Part shown: piece after piece, positions 1 through 6,689 of the stretch
Position numbering within the stretch: position 1 is the stretch's first letter
Layout of the letters: the number at the start of each line of letters is the position of its first letter
Source: CAIJMI01 sp964448085
GTDB taxonomy: Bacteria > Patescibacteriota > Microgenomatia > UBA10105 > UBA927
Direction of reading: 5' to 3'
Assembly (NCBI GenBank): GCA_964448085.1
Contig: CAYUUX010000015.1
Location: 1 to 21,453 of the forward strand
Length of the DNA stretch: 21,453 bases
Program-made: the position numbers and the translations under genes
The notes under the pieces: generated by a model
Told to the model about the DNA's origin: nothing
Seen by the model: only the letters and a program-made list of their open reading frames with translations
Database searches by the model: none

Positions 1-276
1 GATACGACCGATCATATGATTTATTGGATTAATATATTAGTATTAATAACTGGATTCTCGGGCTTAGCAATCTGGGCACGAAAAACATTTATACATAACA
101 AAAAGAAACTCATAGCAACGATGTTTTTATTCTTGTATATTTACATCTCGGTTGCACATTGTATAAGCCTTGCGGAAGATCGTTACTCTTTACCCGGGTA
201 TCCCTTTTTGTTTATTTTTGCCACCTATTTTGTCAAATCTACTCTCACTAAAATATCGATAAAGAAAATCACTTAG
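1..276 (+). CDS. C-terminal fragment of a polytopic membrane glycosyltransferase (GT39/ArnT-like), partial
   Basis: The reading frame is open from base 1, so the ATG at 16 is an internal Met and the gene begins outside the window. The 91 visible residues contain two to three hydrophobic helices separated by a Lys-rich cytoplasmic turn. They end in an RYSLPGYPFLF motif followed by a last helix and a basic tail. An 'RY..P..P' segment before the final helix is common at the end of GT39/ArnT-type membrane glycosyltransferases, which move sugars from polyprenyl-phosphate carriers on the outer face of the membrane. The stop (TAA) overlaps the 3' end of the convergent aminotransferase gene by a few bases. 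Base composition is clearly AT-richer than the rest of the window (about one third G+C in the first 120 bases by hand count). The family is inferred from a short tail only. Confidence 0.6.
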   Translation, partial: DTTDHMIYWINILVLITGFSGLAIWARKTFIHNKKKLIATMFLFLYIYISVAHCISLAEDRYSLPGYPFLFIFATYFVKSTLTKISIKKIT

Positions 277-1372
277 ATAAAGAGAAGCGCCTAACAGCAT
301 TCGTTACTGCCAATATCTCTATATTGGCTAATTCCGGATATATGGGGAGAGATACTATCTCTTTAGATAGTGTTTCAGCCATCGGAAAATCCCCCCGCTT
401 ATATCCATACGATCGCAAGGCTGGTATTAAATGGAGAGGGATTGGGTAATGCGCGGCACACCCAATACCCTTTCTTTCCAGATAGGTTTTTAAAGCGTCA
501 CGTTTTTTTGTATGTATGACAAAGAGATGATGGCAAGACCCAATTGTGTAAGGCGAAATGGAGACTTTCTGTATATCATGTAGCTCTTTTGCATAGAGAA
601 CTGCAATTTCTCTTCTACGGGCATTCCATGAGTCCAAATGCCGCAGTTTCACGCGAAGTATCGCTGCCTGCAGTTCATCTAAACGACTCACTCCGGAGAG
701 TTCCGTACTTTCATATCTCTTTTTTTCTCCATACATGCGCAAGCGTCGAAGACGCTCTGCCGTGCTTTTGTGGTTTGTCAAAAGCATGCCACCGTCTCCG
801 TAAGCACCAAGGTTTTTGGAAGGATAGAAACTAAAAACAGCGATATCACCAAACGTACCGACTTTTTTCTTCCCAATGGTCGCTCCATGCGCTTGCGCGC
901 AATCCTCAATAATCTTAATATCTAACCGTTGTAGTTCTCTCAGTACCCGTTTTACACCAACAATATCCGCTGGATTACCATATAAATGGACAACAACAAT
1001 GGCTTTCGTCTTTTTTGTAATACGTTTCTTTAAATCGTTTGGATCAATATTTCCGTCAATGCCACAATCAACAAAACGTACGGTTACACCTGACATTGCG
1101 ATACCAAAAAATGTCGGATATGCGTTTACCGGAAGAATTACCTCATCAGCTTTTGTCAGTTTTAATACGCGCATGGCTAGCGTAAGCGCGTCCGTACCGC
1201 TTGCAACTCCTATTCCATACGGTACTCCGATATAGGCAGAAAATTCCTTTTCAAAAGAAGTAACTTCGGAACCTAAGATATAGTTCCCTCTCGCGTGTAC
1301 AACAGCAACTGCACGATCTAGTTCTTTTTGAATCGTTCTATATTGCTTCTTTAAATCAAATAAGGGAATCAT
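269..1372 (-). CDS. DegT/DnrJ/EryC1/StrS-family PLP-dependent sugar aminotransferase
   Basis: This protein likely transfers an amino group to a keto-sugar nucleotide in the cytoplasm, making an amino sugar for surface glycans. Hallmarks are visible along its 367 residues: the family-typical MIPLFDLKKQY start, an SGTDAL phosphate-binding loop (about 58-63), an EDCAQAHG segment (Asp157 to the PLP pyridine nitrogen, Gln160) and SFYPSKNLGAYGDGG, in which Lys186 is the expected Schiff-base lysine. Length is normal for the family. I chose the ATG at 1372 because it forms a 4-base ATGA overlap with the stop of the GT2 gene; an in-frame ATG two codons upstream (1378) would add Met-Val. It is the last gene of a coupled minus-strand operon with the GT2 and the epimerase. 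The exact sugar substrate cannot be read from sequence. Confidence 0.93.
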   Translation of the reverse strand: MIPLFDLKKQYRTIQKELDRAVAVVHARGNYILGSEVTSFEKEFSAYIGVPYGIGVASGTDALTLAMRVLKLTKADEVILPVNAYPTFFGIAMSGVTVRFVDCGIDGNIDPNDLKKRITKKTKAIVVVHLYGNPADIVGVKRVLRELQRLDIKIIEDCAQAHGATIGKKKVGTFGDIAVFSFYPSKNLGAYGDGGMLLTNHKSTAERLRRLRMYGEKKRYESTELSGVSRLDELQAAILRVKLRHLDSWNARRREIAVLYAKELHDIQKVSISPYTIGSCHHLFVIHTKKRDALKTYLERKGIGCAAHYPIPLHLIPALRSYGYKRGDFPMAETLSKEIVSLPIYPELANIEILAVTNAVRRFSLSK

Positions 1373-2058
1373 AACCATAACTCTATTCTATATTTCAGCA
1401 TCTCCCAGATAACGGGAAAGATAACAGACGGCTTTCCGCCACTAGCCCCACCGGTCTTTCTCATCAAATGTTCTATGGGTACTTCCAGTACTCGGAAATT
1501 ATGTTTTATAGCTTGGATAGTAATCTTTGCATCAATGAAAGCTGACGTCGATCGGAGCGTTTTCTGTATGACTTTTTTTCTCATCAAACGAACGGAATTA
1601 ACGTCATATATCGGTATACCAAACAAAAAGCGAAGTAACCTATTATATATCTGGGATTGTATGAGGCGATTTTTACCATCCTGCCGATGAATGCGTTTAC
1701 CTATAATCATATCTGCCTTCTTTTGATATGGGATAAGCTTTTGTATCTCCATAGGATCAATTTGAAAATCACCGGGTACCAAAAACAACCACTCTTTTGT
1801 TCCAGCAAGATATAGCTCTCCAAATGTCCAACCATAACCACGATTTTCTTTATGTGTAATCACCGTGAGTTCGGGTATTACTTTTCGCAGTCTTTCTAAC
1901 ACTCTCCCCGTTCTATCAGGGCTTGCATCATTGGTCACGATAATTTCAAATTGCCGTGCACATTGTCTTCCCGTTGCACGCGCTCTGCGAACAACCGTTG
2001 CAATCGTATTTTCGTCTTTGTATGCAGGAATGAGAATGGAAAGAGATGAGAGTTTCAT
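1369..2058 (-). CDS. Family 2 glycosyltransferase (DPM/polyprenyl-phosphate sugar synthase-like)
   Basis: A cytoplasmic GT-A fold glycosyltransferase of 229 residues, probably transferring a sugar from a nucleotide donor to a polyprenyl-phosphate or glycan acceptor. The N-terminus has the GT2 signature ILIPAYKDENTI, then a TNDASPDRT nucleotide-binding segment (Asp44, Asp48). The metal/donor site is LVPGDFQIDP (Asp97, Asp101), where many relatives have a DADLQ-type sequence. A C-terminal YDVNSVRLMRKKV stretch is typical of DPM-synthase-like members. It has no C-terminal membrane helices, unlike GtrB/DPM1-type enzymes with two. The ATG at 2058 gives an ATGA overlap with the epimerase stop; a TTG six bases upstream is possible but less convincing. 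It is the middle gene of the sugar operon. Confidence 0.88.
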   Translation of the reverse strand: MKLSSLSILIPAYKDENTIATVVRRARATGRQCARQFEIIVTNDASPDRTGRVLERLRKVIPELTVITHKENRGYGWTFGELYLAGTKEWLFLVPGDFQIDPMEIQKLIPYQKKADMIIGKRIHRQDGKNRLIQSQIYNRLLRFLFGIPIYDVNSVRLMRKKVIQKTLRSTSAFIDAKITIQAIKHNFRVLEVPIEHLMRKTGGASGGKPSVIFPVIWEMLKYRIELWL

Positions 2059-3050
2059 ACCCAATATTTTGTTTTATATTTCCGATAATACGCTATGGTC
2101 TTTGCAATTCCGGTTTGAAGGGATGTTTTAGGTTTCCATCCTGTAAGTCGTGTAATTTTGGTAATATCACTTGCAAAATTCCCCGGTTCCTGGGTCTTTC
2201 GCTCTTGGGAAAACGGCGTGAAGTGGTAGGAAGCACGCTTCCCTGCTATCCTGCAGATCGTCTTTACCAGATGCAAGAATGTATCCGGTTTGTCTCTACC
2301 GACATTGATAATTTCTCCATAACACTTCTCCGATGTTGCGCAGCGAAGCATTGCATCAACCGCATCATCGATATACAAAAAATCTCGCTGCATCAAACCA
2401 TCACCGAATACCGCTATTTTTTCTCCATCGATTGCCTGTCGGATAAACCAGTTCACCACGCCGTAGTGATTAGTTTTCATCTGTGCTCTTGGTCCGTAGA
2501 TATTTGTTAATCGAAGCATCACAGAACGGATTCCGTGATTTTCGTGATAAATTTTTACCATTTTTTCCGCTGTTAAATTGGTCAACTCATAAATGCCTTT
2601 GGGATTCGTCGGCGCATCTTCTGCAACAGGCAAGCTTACTGCTTCACCATATTGTCCACGGGTACCAACGTTTATGAGTCGCACGGTAGGATTTAATTTT
2701 CTGCACGCTTCCAACAAAATCGCAGTCCCTTTCACATTGATATCAATATCGGGAAATGGATCTGTTTGACTAATGATATGGTCGGTTTGACGGGCTAGAT
2801 GAAAAATATAGTCTTTTCCTTTCACTAATTGTTCTATCGCATTGACATCGCGAATATCCGTATAGTTCACCTGAACATGCTTCAAAACAGTATGGATATT
2901 AAAAAGATTTCCTCCCTGCATCGGTGACATGTTATCAACGATAGTGACATGTGCTCCTTTTTTCACAAGGGATAAAACGACACTGCTCCCCACAAACCCC
3001 AATCCGCCGGTTACCAAAACATGTTTATGGTGCATCGAGAATCGTGCCAT
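2055..3050 (-). CDS. NAD-dependent epimerase/dehydratase (extended SDR) with an altered catalytic motif
   Basis: A sugar-nucleotide epimerase/dehydratase-type extended SDR of 331 residues. It shows the Rossmann motif TGGLGFVGS (14-22), an acidic residue ending strand 2 (VDN, Asp39) that favours NAD over NADP, an HLAR segment (84-87), GTRGQYG (129-135) in place of the usual SS..VYG, a NIYGPR motif and an FGDG..RDFLYIDD substrate-binding segment. The normal YxxxK catalytic pair reads Tyr154-E-L-T-Asn158: the lysine codon is AAT (Asn). Lys163 lies five residues on and might substitute, but that is inference. The first gene of a coupled operon, it follows an extended -10 promoter and has no Shine-Dalgarno. 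A second Met at residue 6 (3035) is an alternative start. The substrate is unknown. Confidence 0.9.
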   Translation of the reverse strand: MARFSMHHKHVLVTGGLGFVGSSVVLSLVKKGAHVTIVDNMSPMQGGNLFNIHTVLKHVQVNYTDIRDVNAIEQLVKGKDYIFHLARQTDHIISQTDPFPDIDINVKGTAILLEACRKLNPTVRLINVGTRGQYGEAVSLPVAEDAPTNPKGIYELTNLTAEKMVKIYHENHGIRSVMLRLTNIYGPRAQMKTNHYGVVNWFIRQAIDGEKIAVFGDGLMQRDFLYIDDAVDAMLRCATSEKCYGEIINVGRDKPDTFLHLVKTICRIAGKRASYHFTPFSQERKTQEPGNFASDITKITRLTGWKPKTSLQTGIAKTIAYYRKYKTKYWV

Positions 3051-3066
3051 AGCAAGAAGTGCCGCT

Positions 3067-3075
3067 AGTATAGCA
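3067..3075 (-). promoter_or_regulatory. Extended -10 promoter for the sugar operon
   Basis: Reading the minus strand, TGCTATACT matches the extended -10 pattern TGnTATAAT with one mismatch in the hexamer. The expected start point, about seven bases downstream, lies near 3060, leaving a leader of only about ten bases before the epimerase ATG at 3050 and no Shine-Dalgarno. There is no good -35 hexamer, as is usual for extended -10 promoters. The same nine bases occur before the xylanase gene. Confidence 0.55.
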
Positions 3076-3108
3076 CAACAACCACACCCAAGAATCGTTG
3101 GTGTTTTT

Positions 3109-3117
3109 TGTTACAAT
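3109..3117 (+). promoter_or_regulatory. Extended -10 promoter giving a likely leaderless mRNA
   Basis: TGTTACAAT (TGn plus a hexamer one base off consensus) ends six bases before the ATG at 3124. A transcript would begin at or next to the A of that ATG, so the mRNA would be leaderless. No Shine-Dalgarno is present. It lies back to back with the minus-strand promoter of the sugar operon, in a 73-base divergent intergenic region. Confidence 0.55.
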
Positions 3118-3123
3118 AGTCCT

Positions 3124-4728
3124 ATGGCAAAACAGGAAAAATTGGAACTGTTCATCGTTATCCTCCTCTCCATCCCCGTAGCGATTTTCTCAAACGTTGT
3201 GTATATCATCGGATCACTGCAAACACCAAAAGACATGGTATATCTTGGTGTGACACACCATTGGCAGGATTTTTTTGTGTATATCAGTCAGGCGGTACAG
3301 GGACAACAAGGTGCGTGGGTAACGGGAGATCTGTATACAACGGAATACACAAAACCAGCGCTTCTCTATTGGGTTAACAATCTCCTGGGACACGTGTCCA
3401 CACTTCTCCATGCAAACCCAATTGCCGTGTATAACGTGAGCGTGTATCCCCTGGCAGTTCTGATGCTTCTTTCCGTCTACCTGTTGTTCAAACACGTATT
3501 TCCGGACAAAAAACTCGCGATTCCTGCAACATTGTTTTTTGTTTTCTCCACGTCGGTTCTGAATAAATTACCACAGGGTTCGCAAGTGCCGTATTGGCCA
3601 TTTGAGCTGTGGGGTACCCCGCATCTTCTGATGAATCGGTTTTCAACCCTTCCCCACCATGTTGTGCAGATCATCCTGGTTGTCTTGGTACTCACACTCC
3701 TTTTTGGGAAACGAAATCGTATTCCTACCATCCGATATGTCGCACTTGCTCTGGCAACGGCAGCACTCACGCTTCTCCAACCGATCATGACTGCAATGAT
3801 TGTGGGTCTTGCGGGCTGTACGCTCCTTCTCCGTTTCAAAAAAGAACAGCTCGGCACCATACTGTCCGCTTCTGTTGGTTTTCTCATTCCGTTTGCATAC
3901 ATGCTGCTTGCCTTCCAAGGGGAACCGCACATCCAGCTTCGCGTATGGGAACGGACGCAACACACGTATACAACACTCCCCTTCCTCCTTCTTTCCATCG
4001 GTCCGATTCTTCCTTTCGCGCTTGCCGGTATCGTGTGGAAAATCAAGAAGCTCGCGCCCATTGAACTTTTTGGTCTCCTTTTGGTTGTCATCGGCTACAC
4101 GCTCTTTTTGCAACCTGCATTCATGATGAAAATCGGCATCACGAATGTCCGCGTCGTATTCCCCGCAATGCTTTTCATATTTGCCTGGTTTGCGGCAGTG
4201 GGAATTGACAGGACTGCTGCGTGGATAACGCGAAAACGCCCACAGCAAAAACTTTTGGTTGCAACTGCATTCTTTATCCTCTTTCTTCTTGCAGTTGCTC
4301 CCACAATCGTCTGGGAAGTGAATTACAAAATGCAGTCACAACTTCGGTTGGGTTCGCCCATCTATATTGCAAAATCAACTGCTGATGCATTTTCGTACCT
4401 TAAATCCCTGTATCCGCCCCGCGTGGTGGTCTTGGGAAATACGGAAACAAACATGGATGTGGTCATTCCTGCGCTCACTGGGCACACCACTGTCACGGGA
4501 CACCCGTTGATAACGATCAATTCCGATGAAAAACGGGCAATGGTGAAGGCGTTTTTTGAAAAGAGCATGCGAAACGACATCGCACAATGGTTTTTGGAGC
4601 GTGAGCGGGTCACGTATATCCTGTTTACCGCTCTGGACGGAAACCCGAGCGAGTTTGAAGCACACTATCCTTTCCTCAAACGCGTCTTCCAAACGGACAC
4701 CGTGTGGATATATACCATTGTTCGCTAA
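3124..4728 (+). CDS. GT-C-like polytopic membrane protein, paralog A
   Basis: A 534-residue integral membrane protein with an N-terminal helix, a first outer loop and roughly ten further hydrophobic segments, then a soluble C-terminal tail (about 415-534). The first loop has an acidic residue in HHWQDFFVYISQAVQGQQGAW (Asp49), placed where GT-C glycosyltransferases carry their catalytic Asp. The tail (ALTGHTTVTGHPL..DEKRAMVKAFF and WFLERERVTYILF) resembles the tail of the convergent neighbour at 4756-6435. The frame is open upstream to about 2929, but that stretch lies inside the divergent epimerase gene and its promoter, so I place the start at 3124, just after an extended -10 box. Sugar and acceptor are unknown; assignment to GT-C is inference from topology and the loop motif. 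Confidence 0.85.
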   Translation: MAKQEKLELFIVILLSIPVAIFSNVVYIIGSLQTPKDMVYLGVTHHWQDFFVYISQAVQGQQGAWVTGDLYTTEYTKPALLYWVNNLLGHVSTLLHANPIAVYNVSVYPLAVLMLLSVYLLFKHVFPDKKLAIPATLFFVFSTSVLNKLPQGSQVPYWPFELWGTPHLLMNRFSTLPHHVVQIILVVLVLTLLFGKRNRIPTIRYVALALATAALTLLQPIMTAMIVGLAGCTLLLRFKKEQLGTILSASVGFLIPFAYMLLAFQGEPHIQLRVWERTQHTYTTLPFLLLSIGPILPFALAGIVWKIKKLAPIELFGLLLVVIGYTLFLQPAFMMKIGITNVRVVFPAMLFIFAWFAAVGIDRTAAWITRKRPQQKLLVATAFFILFLLAVAPTIVWEVNYKMQSQLRLGSPIYIAKSTADAFSYLKSLYPPRVVVLGNTETNMDVVIPALTGHTTVTGHPLITINSDEKRAMVKAFFEKSMRNDIAQWFLERERVTYILFTALDGNPSEFEAHYPFLKRVFQTDTVWIYTIVR

Positions 4729-4755
4729 AAACTTCGGGGAAAAATTGATACATGC

Positions 4756-6435
4756 TTACCGTTGTACCTGGAAAATTGTGACGTCGGGATTGAAATACAC
4801 CTGGCGTAAAAACGGATACTTGGATGCAATGTCCGCTTCTCCTCCTTCTTCCTTTTCCTGGGGTCCCCAGAAGACATAGGATACCCCTTCACGACGCATC
4901 CAGTAATACGCGTCTTGTGCATTCATTTGCCCGCTGTAAAACTGTTTGACAATCCCCATTTTCTCTTCCTTGTAGGAAGTGTTTTCATGCCCAAGATATA
5001 CAAGACGGCCGGTTCGGGATGGGATGTAGTTGCCCGCAACAATGGATGTCAGGATAACGGCGTTCTTCGGTGTTTCGTTTTCAATAAAGGCAATGCCGTC
5101 GGTAAATCCTTTGATCGGATACACGATGTAGTTATTCATGGAAATCACCGGCCAGCCGGCACGCAGTTTCATATCCACGAAATCCTTCTGCCAAAAATAT
5201 TGGTGATACATAACCAACACGCCGTAGGTGATAAGAAGAAGACAAATGGTATAGATCCCTAAAACACCATACTGGCGAAACGTTGTGTTTTTCGCGCGTA
5301 CCAACGCGCCAACACCTGTATACAGCACGTATCCCGTCAACAACGACAATGGGATATGCGCCGCCATTTCCGTGAATCGCAACGGATGTTGGAATGGAAA
5401 AAACGTGAGCACAAACACCAATCCAACAACGGTTCCCGCCCACGCAACCACCGGATACCAGGGTTGCACTTTGTCTTTGATTACGATGTATGCTCCTGCA
5501 ATGCCAAGTGGCAATGCAAACCCTAATGTTTTGAGATATTCAAGATACGCAAAAGAAATCGGATGAAGTTTTTCAAAATCCACCAACCGTTTCCATGGAT
5601 ACACTGCCAAAAGCGGCAGGAAATACACAATGGTCCACACGCTTAACAGACAAATGCCGATTCGTGGTGCTACGATCTGTCGAAACCATGAAGATCTGTC
5701 AAATTTTTTTCCGCCCAGAACATACTCCATCACGGTCAATACGGCATACACGGCAAACACCGTCATGAGCGCTTGTGGCATCGCCAGGCCCGTAAACATG
5801 GCAATAATTCCAAGGAGAATCCAATTCCCTTTCCGTTTCAGTGTTTCGTGATCAGCTCCCGCAATGATCAAAAACAACAAACCTGATTGCGCAGCCAGAA
5901 TATGCGGAATGAATGTCAGACGCTGCAACGGTTCGAGTACTGTCCACCAGGACATGAAACTGTCAAAACGCCACCCATCCCACGCCGACACGATATGCGG
6001 CAATCCGCTTGCGGTTGGAACCAACAAAAACGCAAGTACTTGCCAAAGACTTTTAGCAAACAGCCGCCCCGCAAGCCAGGCAACAAGAGACAACACGAGC
6101 ATTCCCAAAACGAACCGCGCAGTATGGTATGCATAAGGTATCGCGGAAACAGATTCAGGAATAATGCGAGCGGCACGGCCCAAAAGAAGATACAACTCAT
6201 GAATGATCGTGCCGTGATGAGGTTCATTGGTGTAGGTTTCCAGAAGGGTCCACCGCCCATCGTACCCCTGCCGGATACGGGAAAGGTAAAAATTGTAATC
6301 CGTGATGTAATTGTGGATCAATTCAAATGATCTGTTGGGGGCAATCATCCCGCTTTTGGAAAGCTCATAGAAGGTCGGCGCAAACGACGCGAAGATAAAA
6401 ACAACCACCAAAAATGAAAGGATTTTCTGTTTCAT
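4756..6435 (-). CDS. GT-C-like polytopic membrane protein, paralog B
   Basis: A 559-residue integral membrane protein of the same family as the gene it faces. After a first helix comes an outer loop with ITDYNFYLSRIRQGYDGRW (Asp46), matching the D..(F)Y.S...QG..G.W pattern of paralog A, then EPHHGTI and many hydrophobic helices. The soluble C-terminal part (about 440-559) repeats the paralog's order of motifs: IPSRTGRLVYLGHEN, EEKMGIVKQFY, WMRREGVSYVFW and YPFLRQVY. Residues such as EPHHG and DGWRFDSFMSWW may shape the active site. It ends 27 bases from the end of paralog A on the opposite strand, with no visible hairpin terminator between them. The likely role is transfer of a lipid-linked sugar on the outer membrane face (inference). 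Confidence 0.86.
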   Translation of the reverse strand: MKQKILSFLVVVFIFASFAPTFYELSKSGMIAPNRSFELIHNYITDYNFYLSRIRQGYDGRWTLLETYTNEPHHGTIIHELYLLLGRAARIIPESVSAIPYAYHTARFVLGMLVLSLVAWLAGRLFAKSLWQVLAFLLVPTASGLPHIVSAWDGWRFDSFMSWWTVLEPLQRLTFIPHILAAQSGLLFLIIAGADHETLKRKGNWILLGIIAMFTGLAMPQALMTVFAVYAVLTVMEYVLGGKKFDRSSWFRQIVAPRIGICLLSVWTIVYFLPLLAVYPWKRLVDFEKLHPISFAYLEYLKTLGFALPLGIAGAYIVIKDKVQPWYPVVAWAGTVVGLVFVLTFFPFQHPLRFTEMAAHIPLSLLTGYVLYTGVGALVRAKNTTFRQYGVLGIYTICLLLITYGVLVMYHQYFWQKDFVDMKLRAGWPVISMNNYIVYPIKGFTDGIAFIENETPKNAVILTSIVAGNYIPSRTGRLVYLGHENTSYKEEKMGIVKQFYSGQMNAQDAYYWMRREGVSYVFWGPQEKEEGGEADIASKYPFLRQVYFNPDVTIFQVQR

Positions 6436-6454
6436 TGCACAAATGTCTATTCAA

Positions 6455-6463
6455 ATCCTACCA
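6455..6463 (-). promoter_or_regulatory. Possible extended -10 promoter for paralog B
   Basis: On the minus strand TGGTAGGAT fits TGnTAnnAT, 19 bases before the ATG at 6435, implying a leader of about 12 bases without a Shine-Dalgarno. The hexamer has two mismatches and no clear -35, so this is weaker than the promoters at 3067-3117. Confidence 0.35.
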
Positions 6464-6496
6464 CATTTTACGACACTTGCATGGGGGGCAAAAACT

Positions 6497-6505
6497 TGGT
6501 ACTGT
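6497..6505 (+). promoter_or_regulatory. Possible extended -10 promoter for the 6515-10903 operon
   Basis: TGGTACTGT (TGn plus a weak hexamer) ends nine bases before the ATG at 6515. A TTGCAT 17 bases upstream of the hexamer (6477-6482) could be the -35. Transcription would begin only a few bases before the start codon. It is divergent from the promoter of paralog B. Confidence 0.35.
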
Positions 6506-6514
6506 TGACCCACC

Positions 6515-6688
6515 ATGGCTGCCAAACATATTCCGGAAAAGCATGCAAATATAGAAACGTTTTTTCCCCTTATTGCGCTCGGTATGCTTCTTCTTCTGTG
6601 TATTTGCATCATTCGTCAATACCAGTTGTATGGAGCAGTAGAACCGGTGGTCATTCTCCCCGGCGGTATCACCTATACGGGACAGTAA
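6515..6688 (+). CDS. Small single-pass membrane protein (57 aa), unknown function
   Basis: An ATG at 6515 opens a 57-residue frame ending in TAA at 6686-6688, one base before the ATG of the next gene. The product has a short polar N-terminus (MAAKHIPEKHANIET), one strong hydrophobic helix (about residues 16-33, FFPLIALGMLLLLCICII) and a short tail ending PGGITYTGQ. The one-base spacing to the GT-C gene, the clean helix and the promoter-like sequence just upstream argue that it is real. It may be an accessory subunit or a leader peptide for translational coupling of the large GT-C gene; neither can be decided from sequence. No family is recognised. It is short enough to be missed by usual length cut-offs. 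Confidence 0.62.
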   Translation: MAAKHIPEKHANIETFFPLIALGMLLLLCICIIRQYQLYGAVEPVVILPGGITYTGQ

Positions 6689-6689
6689 T

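Noticed and set aside
16..276. An 86-residue complete small gene starting at ATG 16
   Set aside because: The frame is open through base 1 and the protein looks like the end of a larger polytopic enzyme, so it is treated as partial.
2929..3123. N-terminal extension of the gene at 3124
   Set aside because: The stretch lies over the divergent epimerase gene and its promoter, encodes no plausible signal or helix, and the ATG at 3124 sits right after an extended -10 box.
3477..4304. Long minus-strand frames (93 to 204 residues) inside paralog A
   Set aside because: Charged, low-quality translations entirely opposite a conserved membrane protein gene; shadows.
5887..6330. 147-residue plus-strand frame opposite paralog B
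   Set aside because: Shadow of the minus-strand gene, with no recognisable motif or start signal.
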